Assembly (NCBI RefSeq): GCF_019264375.1
Contig: NZ_JAHVAI010000007.1
Span: 62,001-126,000 of the forward strand
From: Sedimentimonas flavescens
GTDB taxonomy: Bacteria; Pseudomonadota; Alphaproteobacteria; Rhodobacterales; Rhodobacteraceae
Direction: 5' to 3'
DNA: 64,000 nucleotides
This document shows positions 28,432 through 36,875 of the stretch, one piece after another (position 1 is the stretch's first letter; every line of letters begins with the position of its first letter). The notes below the pieces were generated by a model that did not search any database, had not been told where the DNA came from, and saw only the letters and a program-made list of their open reading frames with translations. The translations under genes were made by a program, and so were the position numbers.

Positions 28432-28461
28432 GCCTAAATCATAATCAAACGATTGATTAAA
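28432..28461. promoter_or_regulatory. candidate CecR-like operator
   Basis: This 30-base AT-rich gap between the TetR gene start and the stop of the upstream amidotransferase contains AATCATAATCAAACGATTGA, with the near-palindrome AATCAAACGATT (28444-28455; the outer AATC and GATT are complementary). TetR operators usually sit this close to their own gene. Assignment rests on position and symmetry only. Confidence 0.4.
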
Positions 28462-29181
28462 TCAAGCGACGCCCTGCGTTTCGGACACTCTGCCACAGGC
28501 TCCGGCGTGATCGCGCTGGAAGAAATCGGCAATCGCCTGAGCGTATTTTTCCGTGGCCAGCGCCCCGCCCAGACCGCTTAGAGCCCGATCCGCCACGTCG
28601 TTGGGCAGGATCGCACGGCGTGCCTCGATCAGGGCGCGGGTGAACTCGGGGGTGAACTCGGGATGCGGCTGGAAGGTCAGCGCCTGATCGCCATAGGCCA
28701 GCGCCGCATTCTCGCAAAAGTCATTCGACGCGATGACCCGCGCGGCGCGGGGCTTCACCGTGACCTGATCCTGATGCCAGGCCAGCAGGCTGTCGCTTGC
28801 GCCATCTTCGGTCGCGTAATCGACCGCACCCACCGCCCAGCCACCGTCGAACTTCTCGACCCGGCCGCCCATCGCCTGCGCGATGATCTGGTGGCCAAAG
28901 CAGATGCCGACCATCGGCACCGCCTTGACGAAGCAGTAGCGGATGAAGGCCTCAAGCGGCGCGATCCAGTCGTGGTCTTCATAGACGCCAAAGCGCGAGC
29001 CGGTGATCAGCCAGCAATCGGCTTCACCGGGGTCGTTTGGCAGCACGCCGTCAAGCACGGGCCAGGTTTGAAACTCGAACCCCCGCCCCGCCAGAAGGCG
29101 GTGAAAGAAGCTGTCATAATCGCCGAACGCGTCGCGCAACTCATCGGGCGAGCGGCCGGTCTGTAGGATACCGATCTTCAT
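28462..29181 (-). CDS. class I glutamine amidotransferase-like protein (possible PuuD substitute)
   Basis: A 239-residue GuaA-like class I amidotransferase domain. The nucleophile lies in VGICFGHQIIAQ (Cys near residue 94), the His in FQPHPEFTPEF, and the DCWLITGSRFGVYED oxyanion strand is present. It has no synthetase partner domain. It is the last gene of puuA-puuB-potFGHI, where E. coli would use PuuD (gamma-glutamyl-GABA hydrolase, a different branch of the fold). Hydrolysis of gamma-glutamyl-GABA is therefore a reasonable guess but unproven. The gene follows potI by 45 nt with a strong hairpin between. Confidence 0.8.
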   Translation of the reverse strand: MKIGILQTGRSPDELRDAFGDYDSFFHRLLAGRGFEFQTWPVLDGVLPNDPGEADCWLITGSRFGVYEDHDWIAPLEAFIRYCFVKAVPMVGICFGHQIIAQAMGGRVEKFDGGWAVGAVDYATEDGASDSLLAWHQDQVTVKPRAARVIASNDFCENAALAYGDQALTFQPHPEFTPEFTRALIEARRAILPNDVADRALSGLGGALATEKYAQAIADFFQRDHAGACGRVSETQGVA

Positions 29182-29197
29182 GATGTCTCCGAAAGGA

Positions 29198-29221
29198 CCG
29201 GAGCGGGGCGGCCCGCTCCGG
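29198..29221 (-). promoter_or_regulatory. intercistronic hairpin potI-amidotransferase
   Basis: A perfect 10-bp stem CCGGAGCGGG/CCCGCTCCGG with a 4-base loop lies between the potI stop and the amidotransferase start. No T-run follows on the minus strand, so it may attenuate or stabilise rather than terminate. It would lower amidotransferase expression relative to the transporter. Confidence 0.6.
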
Positions 29222-29226
29222 ATAGA

Positions 29227-30030
29227 TCAATGCGATTGGGCTTCGCTTTTCTGCATCTGCCAGGCGGCGATCAGGATTACCGCCGAAATCGACACGATGA
29301 TCAGCGTCGCCAGCGCGTTCACCTCGGGGCTGACCCCAAGACGCACTTTCGAGAAGATCACCATCGGCAAGGTCGAGGCGCCCGGCCCGGTCACGAAGCT
29401 GGCCACGACAAGGTCATCAAGGCTGATCGTGAAGACAAGAAGCCAGGCCGAGATCAGCGCGGGCGCCAGTGCAGGCAGCGTCACGTCGAAGAAGACCCGG
29501 ATCGGGCGCGCGCCCAGATCCTGCGCGGCTTCCTCGATCGAACGGTCGAGCGACCCCATCCGCGAGCCAAGCACCACCGTCGCATAGGCCGCGCCAAAGG
29601 TGGCATGGGCGATCACGATGGTGTCCACCCCGCGCCCGGCGGGCCAGCCAACCAGCGATTCAAGCGCCACGAACAGCAGCAGCAGCGACAGGCCGATGAT
29701 CACCTCGGGCATCACCAGCGGAGCAGTCACCGCCCCGCTTAGCATCATGCGCGCCGGGAAGCGGCCGAACCGGGCCAGCGCGTAGGAGGCCAGCGTGCCG
29801 ATCACGGTGGCTATGGTGGCCGACATCAGCGCGACCTTGAGGCTGACCCAGGCGGCGTCGAGGATCTGCTGATCTTGCAGCAGCGCGGCATACCACTTGG
29901 TCGAGAACCCACCCCAGACCGTCACCAGCTTGGATGCGTTGAAGCTGAAGATGATCAGCGACAGGATCGGCGCATAGAGGAACACGAACCCCAGGAAGGC
30001 CGAAAGGCGAAGACTGAAAGAGCGACGCAT
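29227..30030 (-). CDS. potI: putrescine/spermidine ABC permease, PotI/PotC type
   Basis: A 267-residue binding-protein-dependent permease with six membrane segments. The EAA loop EEAAQDLGARPIRVFFDVTLP contacts the ATPase. The N-terminal FLYAPILSLIIFSFNASK is typical of PotC/PotI. Its ATG overlaps the potH stop by one base (TGATG). It forms the heterodimeric channel with PotH. Confidence 0.92.
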   Translation of the reverse strand: MRRSFSLRLSAFLGFVFLYAPILSLIIFSFNASKLVTVWGGFSTKWYAALLQDQQILDAAWVSLKVALMSATIATVIGTLASYALARFGRFPARMMLSGAVTAPLVMPEVIIGLSLLLLFVALESLVGWPAGRGVDTIVIAHATFGAAYATVVLGSRMGSLDRSIEEAAQDLGARPIRVFFDVTLPALAPALISAWLLVFTISLDDLVVASFVTGPGASTLPMVIFSKVRLGVSPEVNALATLIIVSISAVILIAAWQMQKSEAQSH

Positions 30031-30938
30031 CAGTTTGCCTCCTCTTTGCCCGACTGGGTGCGTTGCAGAATGGCGATCGGCATTACCAGCACCACCAGCA
30101 TGACAATCGCCACCGCCGAGGCCACCGGCCAGTCTCGGTTCGAGAAGAACTCATTCCACAGCACCGAACCGATCATCAGCGTATCGGGGCCGCCGAGCAG
30201 CGCAGGGATGACGAACTCGCCCACCGCCGGGATGAAGACCAGAAGCGAGCCCGCGATGATCCCCGGAACGGAAAGCGGCAGGGTCACCGTCAGGAAAGTC
30301 ACGAAGGGCCGCGCGCCCAGATCGGCCGAGGCTTCCAGCAGCGCCTCGTCGAGTTTCACCAGCGTCGCGTAAAGCGGCAGGATCATGAAGGGCAGGTAGC
30401 TATAGACGATGCCCAGATAGACCGCGAAATCGGTTTGCAGCAGCACCAGCGGCTCATTGATCACGCCCATCGACATCAGCACGTTGTTGATCACGCCATT
30501 GCCCTTGAGAATGCCGATCCACGCATAGACGCGCAGCAGGAACGACGTCCAGAACGGCAGCACGACCAGCATCAGCAGAATATTCCGGCGATGCTGCGGT
30601 GCGCGCGCGATGACATAGGCCATCGGGTAGCCGATCAGGAGCGTGATCACCGTCGCGGCCGCCGCGATCTTTAGCGAGCCGAGATAGGCCATCAGGTAAA
30701 GCGGGTCTTCGGCCAGGAAGAGGTAATTGCCGAAGTTGAGCGAGACGTTCAGCACGCCCTCGGCCCATTCCCAGATCGGCAGGTAGGGCGGGCGCGCGAT
30801 GGCCGATTCCGACAGCGAGATCTTGGCCAGCACCACGAAGGGCAGCAGGAAGAACAGCGTGAGCCACGCGAGGGGCGCCGCGACCACGAAGGCCCGTCCC
30901 TTCGCGCCGACCCATTCAAACAGGCCGCGCGCTGTCAT
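30030..30938 (-). CDS. potH: putrescine/spermidine ABC permease, PotH/PotB type
   Basis: A 302-residue permease with six membrane segments. Its EAA loop reads LEASADLGARPFVTFLTVTLP, and VLPFWTSFLLRVYAWIGIL is characteristic of PotB/PotH. I start at the ATG beginning MTARGLFEW, which overlaps the potG stop (ATGA); a longer reading of 11 residues would lie inside potG. Partner of PotI. Confidence 0.92.
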   Translation of the reverse strand: MTARGLFEWVGAKGRAFVVAAPLAWLTLFFLLPFVVLAKISLSESAIARPPYLPIWEWAEGVLNVSLNFGNYLFLAEDPLYLMAYLGSLKIAAAATVITLLIGYPMAYVIARAPQHRRNILLMLVVLPFWTSFLLRVYAWIGILKGNGVINNVLMSMGVINEPLVLLQTDFAVYLGIVYSYLPFMILPLYATLVKLDEALLEASADLGARPFVTFLTVTLPLSVPGIIAGSLLVFIPAVGEFVIPALLGGPDTLMIGSVLWNEFFSNRDWPVASAVAIVMLVVLVMPIAILQRTQSGKEEAN

Positions 30939-32074
30939 GCCGTCACCACGACGCTTGCCGCGCCGTCCCATCCGATCTGCACCGCCTCGCCAGCGCGGAT
31001 CGCATCGTCCGCCGAACGGCGGCGGTTGGTCTGGCTGACCTTGACCTGCTTGCCGGTTGGCAGGGTGACGTGGAAGACCGACAGGTTCCCCATGTAGGAG
31101 ACGTCATCCACCGTGGCTGCCAGCCGGTTGGGCAGGCTTTCAGGCAGGGTGCGTTCAATCGCGATCTTCTCGGGGCGCAGTGCCACGGCGACCGACTGGC
31201 CCTTCACGCCGCTGATCCCGTGCGAAACAAGGATATCGCTGGCGGTATCGCCCGAGCGGATCACTACGTGATCGTCGGCATCCTCGGCGATCTTGCCCTC
31301 GAAGATATTCACCGAGCCGATGAAATCCGCGACAAAGCGCGTATTGGGATATTCATAGACGTCATGCGGCGTGCCGATCTGAACGATCTGCCCTGCGGTC
31401 ATCACGCCCAGGCGCGAGGAAAGGGTCATCGCCTCTTCCTGGTCGTGGGTCACGACAACGAAGGTCACGCCAAGCGTTTCCTGGATCTTGATCAGCTCGC
31501 GCTGCGTTTCTTCGCGCAGCTTCTTGTCGAGCGCGCCGAGCGGCTCGTCGAGCATCAGCAGTTTCGGGCGCTTGATCAGCGAGCGCGCCAGCGCCACGCG
31601 CTGACGCTGACCGCCCGAAAGCTGGTGCGGCTTGCGCGCGGCCAGCCCGTCAAGCTGCACGAGCGAGAGCATCTCTGTCACGCGGGTCGCGATCTCGGCG
31701 CGCGGCACGCCGTCGCGCTTGAGGCCATAGGCGATGTTCTTCTCCACGCTCATATGCGGAAAGAGCGCGTAGGACTGGAACATCATGTTGGTGTCGCGCT
31801 TGTGCGGCGGCACGCCCGACATATCCTCGCCGTCGATCAGGATCTGGCCCGAGGTCGGCATCTCGAACCCCGCCAGCATCCGCAGCAGCGTGGACTTGCC
31901 GCAGCCCGACCCGCCCAGAAGGCAGAACAACTCGCCCTGGTAGATATCGAGCGAGACATCGTTCACCGCCGTGAAAGCGCCGAACTTCTTGGTGACGTTG
32001 CGGATCTGCAAGAACGGCTTGGCATTCGGATCCTCCCACGGCTTGAGCGCGCGGGCCGAGGTTGCTTCGGTCAT
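30935..32074 (-). CDS. potG: putrescine/spermidine ABC transporter ATPase
   Basis: A 379-residue MalK/PotA-type ATPase. Walker A is GGSGCGKST, signature LSGGQRQRVALARSLI, Walker B LLMLDEPLGALD; the C-terminal TOBE domain (about 290-379) includes VALRPEKIAIE. N-terminal ITKKFGAFTAVNDVSLDIY-like start fits the family. It follows potF with a 56-nt gap that contains a hairpin. Paired with PotH and PotI by overlapping genes. Confidence 0.94.
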   Translation of the reverse strand: MTEATSARALKPWEDPNAKPFLQIRNVTKKFGAFTAVNDVSLDIYQGELFCLLGGSGCGKSTLLRMLAGFEMPTSGQILIDGEDMSGVPPHKRDTNMMFQSYALFPHMSVEKNIAYGLKRDGVPRAEIATRVTEMLSLVQLDGLAARKPHQLSGGQRQRVALARSLIKRPKLLMLDEPLGALDKKLREETQRELIKIQETLGVTFVVVTHDQEEAMTLSSRLGVMTAGQIVQIGTPHDVYEYPNTRFVADFIGSVNIFEGKIAEDADDHVVIRSGDTASDILVSHGISGVKGQSVAVALRPEKIAIERTLPESLPNRLAATVDDVSYMGNLSVFHVTLPTGKQVKVSQTNRRRSADDAIRAGEAVQIGWDGAASVVVTA

Positions 32075-32099
32075 TTTCTTTCCCTGTCAGAAATGCAAA

Positions 32100-32123
32100 G
32101 GCCACCCCACGGCGGGGGTGGCC
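32100..32123 (-). promoter_or_regulatory. intercistronic hairpin potF-potG
   Basis: Perfect 9-bp stem GGCCACCCC/GGGGTGGCC with a 6-base loop, just after the potF stop on the minus strand, followed by TTTGCATTT. It could partly terminate, or protect the potF 3' end, so that binding protein exceeds transporter. The same layout follows xylF and phnD. Confidence 0.7.
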
Positions 32124-32130
32124 GATCCGA

Positions 32131-33216
32131 TCATTGTCCGGTCTTGAGCGAGGTCCAGGCGCGGGTCAGCGAACGATCGTAGCGCTGGCTGTGCGGCTTG
32201 GCCGAGTACATCTTGGCCATGACCTCGGGCGCCGGGTAGATGCCGGGGTCGTTGCGGACCGCCTCGTCCACCAGCTTGGTCGCCTTCTGGTTGGCGTTGG
32301 CGTAGTAGACGTAGTTGGTGATGGCGGCCGAAACCTCGGGGCGCAGGAAATAATCGACGAACTTGTGCGCGTTCTCCGGATGCGGCGCATCCGAGGGGAT
32401 CACCAGCATGTCGAAGCCCACCAGAGCGCCCTCGTTCGGGATCTCATAGGCCACGCGCACGCCCTGCCCGGCCTCGTCGGCGCGGTCACGTGCTTGCAGG
32501 ATGTCGCCCGAGTAACCGACGGCAAGGCAGATGTCGCCATTCGCCAGATCGTTGATGTATTGCGACGAGTGGAAATAGCGGATGAACGGGCGCACGCCCT
32601 TCATCAGCTCGGTCGCGGCCTCAAGGTCATCGGCCTTTTCCGAGGTCGGGTCGAGGCCAAGGTAGTTCAGCGCCGCCGCCGTCATCTCGGAGGGCGAGTC
32701 GAGCAGGGCGATCCCACAATCTTGCAGCTTTTCCGCTTGCGCAGGGTCGAAAAGCGCCGACCAGCTGTCGATCTCTTCCGAGCCAAGACGCTCGGCCACC
32801 TTGTCGCGGTTGTAGCCCAGACCGACGGTGTACATCATGTAGGGCACGCCATAGGCATTGCCCGGATCGTTGGCAGCGATGATCTCAAGCACCTTGGGAT
32901 CGAGATTGCCGTAGTTGGCGATCTGCGCGCGGTCGATCTCCTGGAACACGCCGGCCTGTGCCTGACGCGCCATGAACTCAAGCGAGGGCACGACGATGTC
33001 GTAATTGGTCGAGCCGGTCAGCATCTTGGCCTCAACGACCTCGTTGCTGTCGAAGACGTCATAGTTGACCTTGATCCCGGTCTCGGCCTCGAAATTCGCG
33101 ATCGTGTCTTCCGCGATATAGTCCGACCAGTTGTAGATGTTCAGAACGGCTTCTTCTGCTGCCGCCACGCCTGCCGAAGCAAGCACGGCCACGCCAGCGG
33201 CCATGAGGTTTTTCAT
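32131..33216 (-). CDS. potF: putrescine-binding periplasmic protein (PotF/PotD family)
   Basis: A 361-residue polyamine-binding protein. Signal peptide MKNLMAAGVAVLASAGVAAA is followed by the family start LNIYNWSDYIAEDTI. VVPSLEFMARQAQAGVFQEI and VGYSGDILQARDRA are PotF/PotD blocks; polyamine-binding Trp, Tyr and Asp residues lie in these stretches. Placement beside puuA-puuB makes putrescine the likely ligand. It starts 30 nt after puuB and a hairpin separates it from potG. Confidence 0.92.
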   Translation of the reverse strand: MKNLMAAGVAVLASAGVAAAEEAVLNIYNWSDYIAEDTIANFEAETGIKVNYDVFDSNEVVEAKMLTGSTNYDIVVPSLEFMARQAQAGVFQEIDRAQIANYGNLDPKVLEIIAANDPGNAYGVPYMMYTVGLGYNRDKVAERLGSEEIDSWSALFDPAQAEKLQDCGIALLDSPSEMTAAALNYLGLDPTSEKADDLEAATELMKGVRPFIRYFHSSQYINDLANGDICLAVGYSGDILQARDRADEAGQGVRVAYEIPNEGALVGFDMLVIPSDAPHPENAHKFVDYFLRPEVSAAITNYVYYANANQKATKLVDEAVRNDPGIYPAPEVMAKMYSAKPHSQRYDRSLTRAWTSLKTGQ

Positions 33217-33246
33217 TTCGTGATCTCCCTGTGAAAACGCTGCGGC

Positions 33247-34569
33247 TCAGATGCCCAGACGATCGCGCGCGGCATACCACCACGAGCCGATGACCGAGTA
33301 AGGCACGCGGAACATCCGCCCGCCGGGGAACGGGATCCACGGCAGCTTGGCGAAGGTGTCGAACCGCGTCAGATCGCCATTGATCGCCTCGGACAGGATG
33401 CGCCCGAAGGTGTGCGAGCCGGTGACGCCATGGCCCGAGTAGCCATGCGCGAAATAGGTGTTCTGGCCAATCCGCCCCATCTGCGGCACGCGCGAGAACG
33501 ACAGCGCGAAGTTGCCCGACCAGGCATAGTCGATCTCGGTCCCGGCCAGTTGCGGGAAGACCTTGTTGAGGTTCTTCCACAGCTTCGCCTTGATGTCCTT
33601 GGGGTCAGCCCCGCCATAAACCGTGCCGCCGCCGAACAGCAGGCGGTTGTCGGCCGAGAAGCGGTAGTAGTCGAGGATATAACGCACGTCCTCGATGCAG
33701 ACGTCCGAGGGCATCAGCTCGCGCGCCAGTTTTTCACCAAGCGGCTTCGTCGCCATCACCTGCGTCGAGACCGGCATGACGCGCCATTCCAGCGTCGGCA
33801 CGACATGGCCGAGATAGGCATTGCCACACAGCACCAGCGTCTTGGCAACGATCTTGCCGTTTGCCGTCTTGACCGAGGGGCGCGGGCCTTCCGTCTCGAC
33901 CGAGGTCACCGGCGACATTTCGAAGATCGTGCCACCCAGTTTTTCGATCGCCGCGGCCTCGCCCAGCGCGAGGTTCAGCGGATGGATATGGCCGCCCTTG
34001 TGGTCGATCATCCCGCCCACGTAGACGTCGGAATTCACATGCTCGCGCATCTGCTCGGCGCTCAGCATCTCCTGGCTTTCGATGCCGTAAGAGCGCCAGA
34101 GCTTCCAGCGATCCTCGATCTCGCGCATGTGCTTGGCGGTCAGGCCCGCGAATACGTTGCCATGCTTGAGGTCGCATTTGATGTCATAGGTGGCGATGCG
34201 CTCGCGGATGATATCGCCGCCCTCGGTCACGAGCCCCGCGACGAAGGTCGAGGTGTCCTTGCCGTAGCGACGCTCGATCGTGTCGAGGCTGGCGTTCAGC
34301 CCGTTGACGATCTGCCCGCCATTGCGCCCCGAGGCGCCCCAGCCGATCCGCGCGCCTTCGATCACGGTGACCTTGTAGCCCTTTTCAAGCAGGTGCAGCG
34401 CGGTCGAAAGCCCCGAATAGCCCGCGCCAACGACGCAGATATCGGTTTCATGGATGCCCTGCAGCGCGGGGCGCAGCGGGGCGGGGTTGGCCGAGGCCGC
34501 ATAGTAGCTGCCGGTATGCGCGCCGGTGCCCGCATAGGGGTGCTTTTGCATCGAGGTCATTGCGTTCAT
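33247..34569 (-). CDS. puuB: gamma-glutamylputrescine oxidase
   Basis: A DAO-family FAD enzyme of 440 residues. The dinucleotide motif VVGAGYSGLSTALHL lies near residues 45-60, and GWGASGRNGGQIVNGLN follows, typical of PuuB. The C-terminal FAHGYSGHGVTGSHTFG block holds the second flavin contact. It would oxidise gamma-glutamylputrescine to the aldehyde, H2O2 and ammonia. Its ATG overlaps the puuA stop (TGATG). I chose this ATG because the N-terminus MNAMTSMQKHPYAGTG is family-like and upstream codons lie inside puuA. Confidence 0.93.
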   Translation of the reverse strand: MNAMTSMQKHPYAGTGAHTGSYYAASANPAPLRPALQGIHETDICVVGAGYSGLSTALHLLEKGYKVTVIEGARIGWGASGRNGGQIVNGLNASLDTIERRYGKDTSTFVAGLVTEGGDIIRERIATYDIKCDLKHGNVFAGLTAKHMREIEDRWKLWRSYGIESQEMLSAEQMREHVNSDVYVGGMIDHKGGHIHPLNLALGEAAAIEKLGGTIFEMSPVTSVETEGPRPSVKTANGKIVAKTLVLCGNAYLGHVVPTLEWRVMPVSTQVMATKPLGEKLARELMPSDVCIEDVRYILDYYRFSADNRLLFGGGTVYGGADPKDIKAKLWKNLNKVFPQLAGTEIDYAWSGNFALSFSRVPQMGRIGQNTYFAHGYSGHGVTGSHTFGRILSEAINGDLTRFDTFAKLPWIPFPGGRMFRVPYSVIGSWWYAARDRLGI

Positions 34570-35918
34570 CACACGGCCTCCAGATAGGAGTGGTATTCGA
34601 AATCGGTTACATGGCGGGTGAAGCGGCGCAGTTCCTGCAGCTTGCACTGGATGAACATGCGCTTGAGCCGCTTCGAGTAGATCTGCTCGATATGCTGACC
34701 CTTGTCGAAAGCCTCAATGGCCGAGGCCCAGTCGGGCGGCAGGGTTTCAAGCGTCTGCGAATAGGCGTCGCCGAGGATCGGCGCCGGCGGTTCCCACTGG
34801 CCCTCGATACCCAGAAGCGCGCCGCCCAGAATCGAGGCAAGCACGAGATAGGGGTTGGCATCGGCACCGGCAACGCGATGCTCGATCCGGCGGGCCTTCG
34901 GGCTGCCACCCGGAATGCGGATCGCGACGGTGCGGTTCTCATAGCCCCATGCGACCGAGGACGGCGCATGCGAGCCCGGAAGCAACCGGCGGAACGAGTT
35001 TTCATGCGGCGCGAAGACCAGCGTGTTTTCCTGCATGGTGCGGATCAGGCCGGCCACGGCGTGACGCAGCAGCTCGGTGCCCTCGTCACCGCCGTTGTCG
35101 AAGACATTGCGGCCCTCGTCATCGATCAGCGAGAAATGGACATGCATCCCCGAACCGGCGCGGTCGCCATAGGGCTTTGCCATGAAGGTCGCGGCGAAAC
35201 CGTGCTTGCGGGCGATGCCGCGCACAAGGCGCTTGAACAGCACCGCATCGTCGGCGGCCTTCAGCGGATCATCCACGTGCAGCAGGTTGATCTCGAACTG
35301 ACCCGCGCCGTTTTCCGAGATCGCGGCATCGGCCGGGATGCCCTGCGCGGCACAGGCGTCATAGACCTCGTTCAGGAAGGCGTCGAAATGCTGAAGCTCA
35401 TCAAGCGAAAGCGCGCCATCCGAATCCAGGCGCTTGCCGGTCACCGGCGAGCACGGCGGCTGCGGCGTGCGACCCGAGGGATCGACGACGTAGAACTCCA
35501 GCTCGGTCGCGACGACAGGGGTCAGGCCGTGCTTGCGGAACCGCTCGACGACATTGGCCAGCGCGCGGCGCGGGTCGCCCGGGAAGGGCTCGCCGTTCTC
35601 GGTGCGCATCCAGAGCTGCGCGAAGGCAGCAGGGCGCGAGGTCCAGTCAACCGGGCTCAGCGGGCGGCCGGTGAAATCGCACAGCCCGTCGGCATCACCC
35701 GTATCCCAGACCAGTTCGTTGCCCTCGATGTCCTCGCCCCAGATATCCATCCCCAGAAGCGACAGCGGCATCCGCAGCCCGCCACTGGTGATCTTCTCCG
35801 CCTGATCGGCGGGGACGCGCTTGCCCCGCATGACCCCGTTGAGGTCACAGATACAGGCAAAGATCGTCTCGATTTCCGGGCGTTCGGCCAGCCAGGCTGT
35901 CGCGTCCACGGTCTGCAT
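34569..35918 (-). CDS. puuA: gamma-glutamylputrescine synthetase (glutamine synthetase-like)
   Basis: A 449-residue GS-fold ligase joining glutamate to putrescine with ATP. It carries the GS metal-site blocks ATELEFYVVDPSGR and ENGAGQFEINLLH, the ATMAKPYGDRAGSGMHVHFS glutamate/ATP stretch, and NPYLVLASILGGALLGIEG near the end. It lacks the adenylylation-loop Tyr context of GlnA. With puuB, pot genes and puuC around it, putrescine is the likely amine. It is the first gene of the leftward operon and its promoter carries two TGTGATAG repeats. Confidence 0.93.
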   Translation of the reverse strand: MQTVDATAWLAERPEIETIFACICDLNGVMRGKRVPADQAEKITSGGLRMPLSLLGMDIWGEDIEGNELVWDTGDADGLCDFTGRPLSPVDWTSRPAAFAQLWMRTENGEPFPGDPRRALANVVERFRKHGLTPVVATELEFYVVDPSGRTPQPPCSPVTGKRLDSDGALSLDELQHFDAFLNEVYDACAAQGIPADAAISENGAGQFEINLLHVDDPLKAADDAVLFKRLVRGIARKHGFAATFMAKPYGDRAGSGMHVHFSLIDDEGRNVFDNGGDEGTELLRHAVAGLIRTMQENTLVFAPHENSFRRLLPGSHAPSSVAWGYENRTVAIRIPGGSPKARRIEHRVAGADANPYLVLASILGGALLGIEGQWEPPAPILGDAYSQTLETLPPDWASAIEAFDKGQHIEQIYSKRLKRMFIQCKLQELRRFTRHVTDFEYHSYLEAV

Positions 35919-36042
35919 GATAAGGCTCCCTGAGCATTTTGTGATAGCGTTTGGATTGTTGTGATAGATTTCAGCCCTTGAGTCAACTGCGAAACAAAGT
36001 CATGCTAGGGACAGCCACACAAAGCGTCCGAGCCACCGCCCC
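35919..36042. promoter_or_regulatory. puuA/gntR divergent promoter with TTGTGATAG repeats
   Basis: Two copies of TTGTGATAG sit 20 bp apart (35939-35947 and 35959-35967), i.e. two helical turns, between the divergent starts. A TTGACTCAA palindrome (35978-35986 region, reading TTGAGTCAA on the + strand) can supply -35-like hexamers for both directions. A related TGTGATAG copy occurs upstream of puuC. Together they suggest a shared operator, most likely for the adjacent GntR/FCD regulator. Confidence 0.6.
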
Positions 36043-36738
36043 ATGAACCACTGCCCGCTGCCTGAAATTCCCCGCGCCGACGGTATGACGACCCAGGACT
36101 ATGCCTATTACCGGCTGCGCAACGCGGTGATGGTGGGCGCTCTGCGGCCCGGAACGGCGCTGACCTTCCGCGGTCTCGCTGAGCAATTCCAGCTAAGCCC
36201 TACCCCCATTCGCGAAGCCGTCCGGCGGCTAAGCACCGAGAATGCGATCGAGGTTCTGGGCAACCGGCGGCTGCGCGTCCCCGAAATGACGCTTGGCCGG
36301 TTCGAGGAACTGGTGCAGTTGCGTATCGCGCTCGAGATCCACGCGGCTGAACGGGCAATGCCGTATATCTCTGATATTGTTATTGAAAATCTGAAAGAAC
36401 TGGACGATCAGATGGATAGCGCCATCGCGAAACGCGATCTTGATGCGCTGACCCGGATGAACCAGGATTTTCACAAGCGGCTCTACTGCCTCAACCCCGA
36501 TCAGGCGGTGATGCCCCTGATCGAGAGCATCTGGCTCCAGCTTGGCCCCTTCCAGCGGCAGGTGATCGAGAACATCGACTCGATCAATGTGGTGGACCGG
36601 CACAAGGAGATGCTGGCCGCCATGCGCGCGCGTGACGTAATCGCGCTTTGTGCCGCCATCGAGAGCGATATCCGCGACGGCTCGATCCGTTCCGGCCGCC
36701 AGATGCTGCGCAACCTGCAGATGGATATCGCCAGCTAA
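36043..36738 (+). CDS. GntR-family regulator with FCD domain
   Basis: A 231-residue regulator. The winged helix spans residues 20-85 (LRPGTALTFRGLAEQFQLSP, TPIREAVRRLSTENAIEVLG). The all-helical FCD effector domain (about 95-220) has the metal-ligand-like pattern LRIALEIHAAERAM, MNQDFHKRLYCL and the C-terminal DRHKEMLAAMRARD. E. coli uses the unrelated PuuR for its puu genes; here an FCD protein sits between puuA and puuC, so it probably senses putrescine or a gamma-glutamylated intermediate. This role is inferred from position and the shared TGTGATAG sites. Confidence 0.88.
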   Translation: MNHCPLPEIPRADGMTTQDYAYYRLRNAVMVGALRPGTALTFRGLAEQFQLSPTPIREAVRRLSTENAIEVLGNRRLRVPEMTLGRFEELVQLRIALEIHAAERAMPYISDIVIENLKELDDQMDSAIAKRDLDALTRMNQDFHKRLYCLNPDQAVMPLIESIWLQLGPFQRQVIENIDSINVVDRHKEMLAAMRARDVIALCAAIESDIRDGSIRSGRQMLRNLQMDIAS

Positions 36739-36811
36739 GCCCCCTCACCCCTCCCTCGGGCGCGAATCCGCAGGCAGCTTCCGGCTTCCAGCGGGAAGAT
36801 TTCGGATTCCG

Positions 36812-36842
36812 TTTGACAAAATGTGATAGCATTTGCTTATAA
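36812..36842 (+). promoter_or_regulatory. puuC promoter with embedded TGTGATAG operator
   Basis: TTGACA (36813-36818) is a perfect -35. TTATAA (36837-36842) is a fair -10 at an 18-bp spacing. The spacer contains ATGTGATAGCATTTG, an AAATG-N6-CATTT inverted repeat (36819-36834) that carries the same TGTGATAG core as the puuA promoter. A repressor bound there would block polymerase directly. Confidence 0.65.
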
Positions 36843-36875
36843 GGTATATCTCTCTCAGGAAAACGGACGCCCCTC

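Noticed and set aside
31070-35933. several long + strand open frames (370-457 codons)
   Set aside because: Mirror frames of potG, potF, puuB and puuA; they lack any domain pattern.
35990-36010. possible -10 box (GCTAGG) for the GntR gene
   Set aside because: Spacing from the TTGAGT hexamer is about 19 bp and the match is weak; not enough to annotate.
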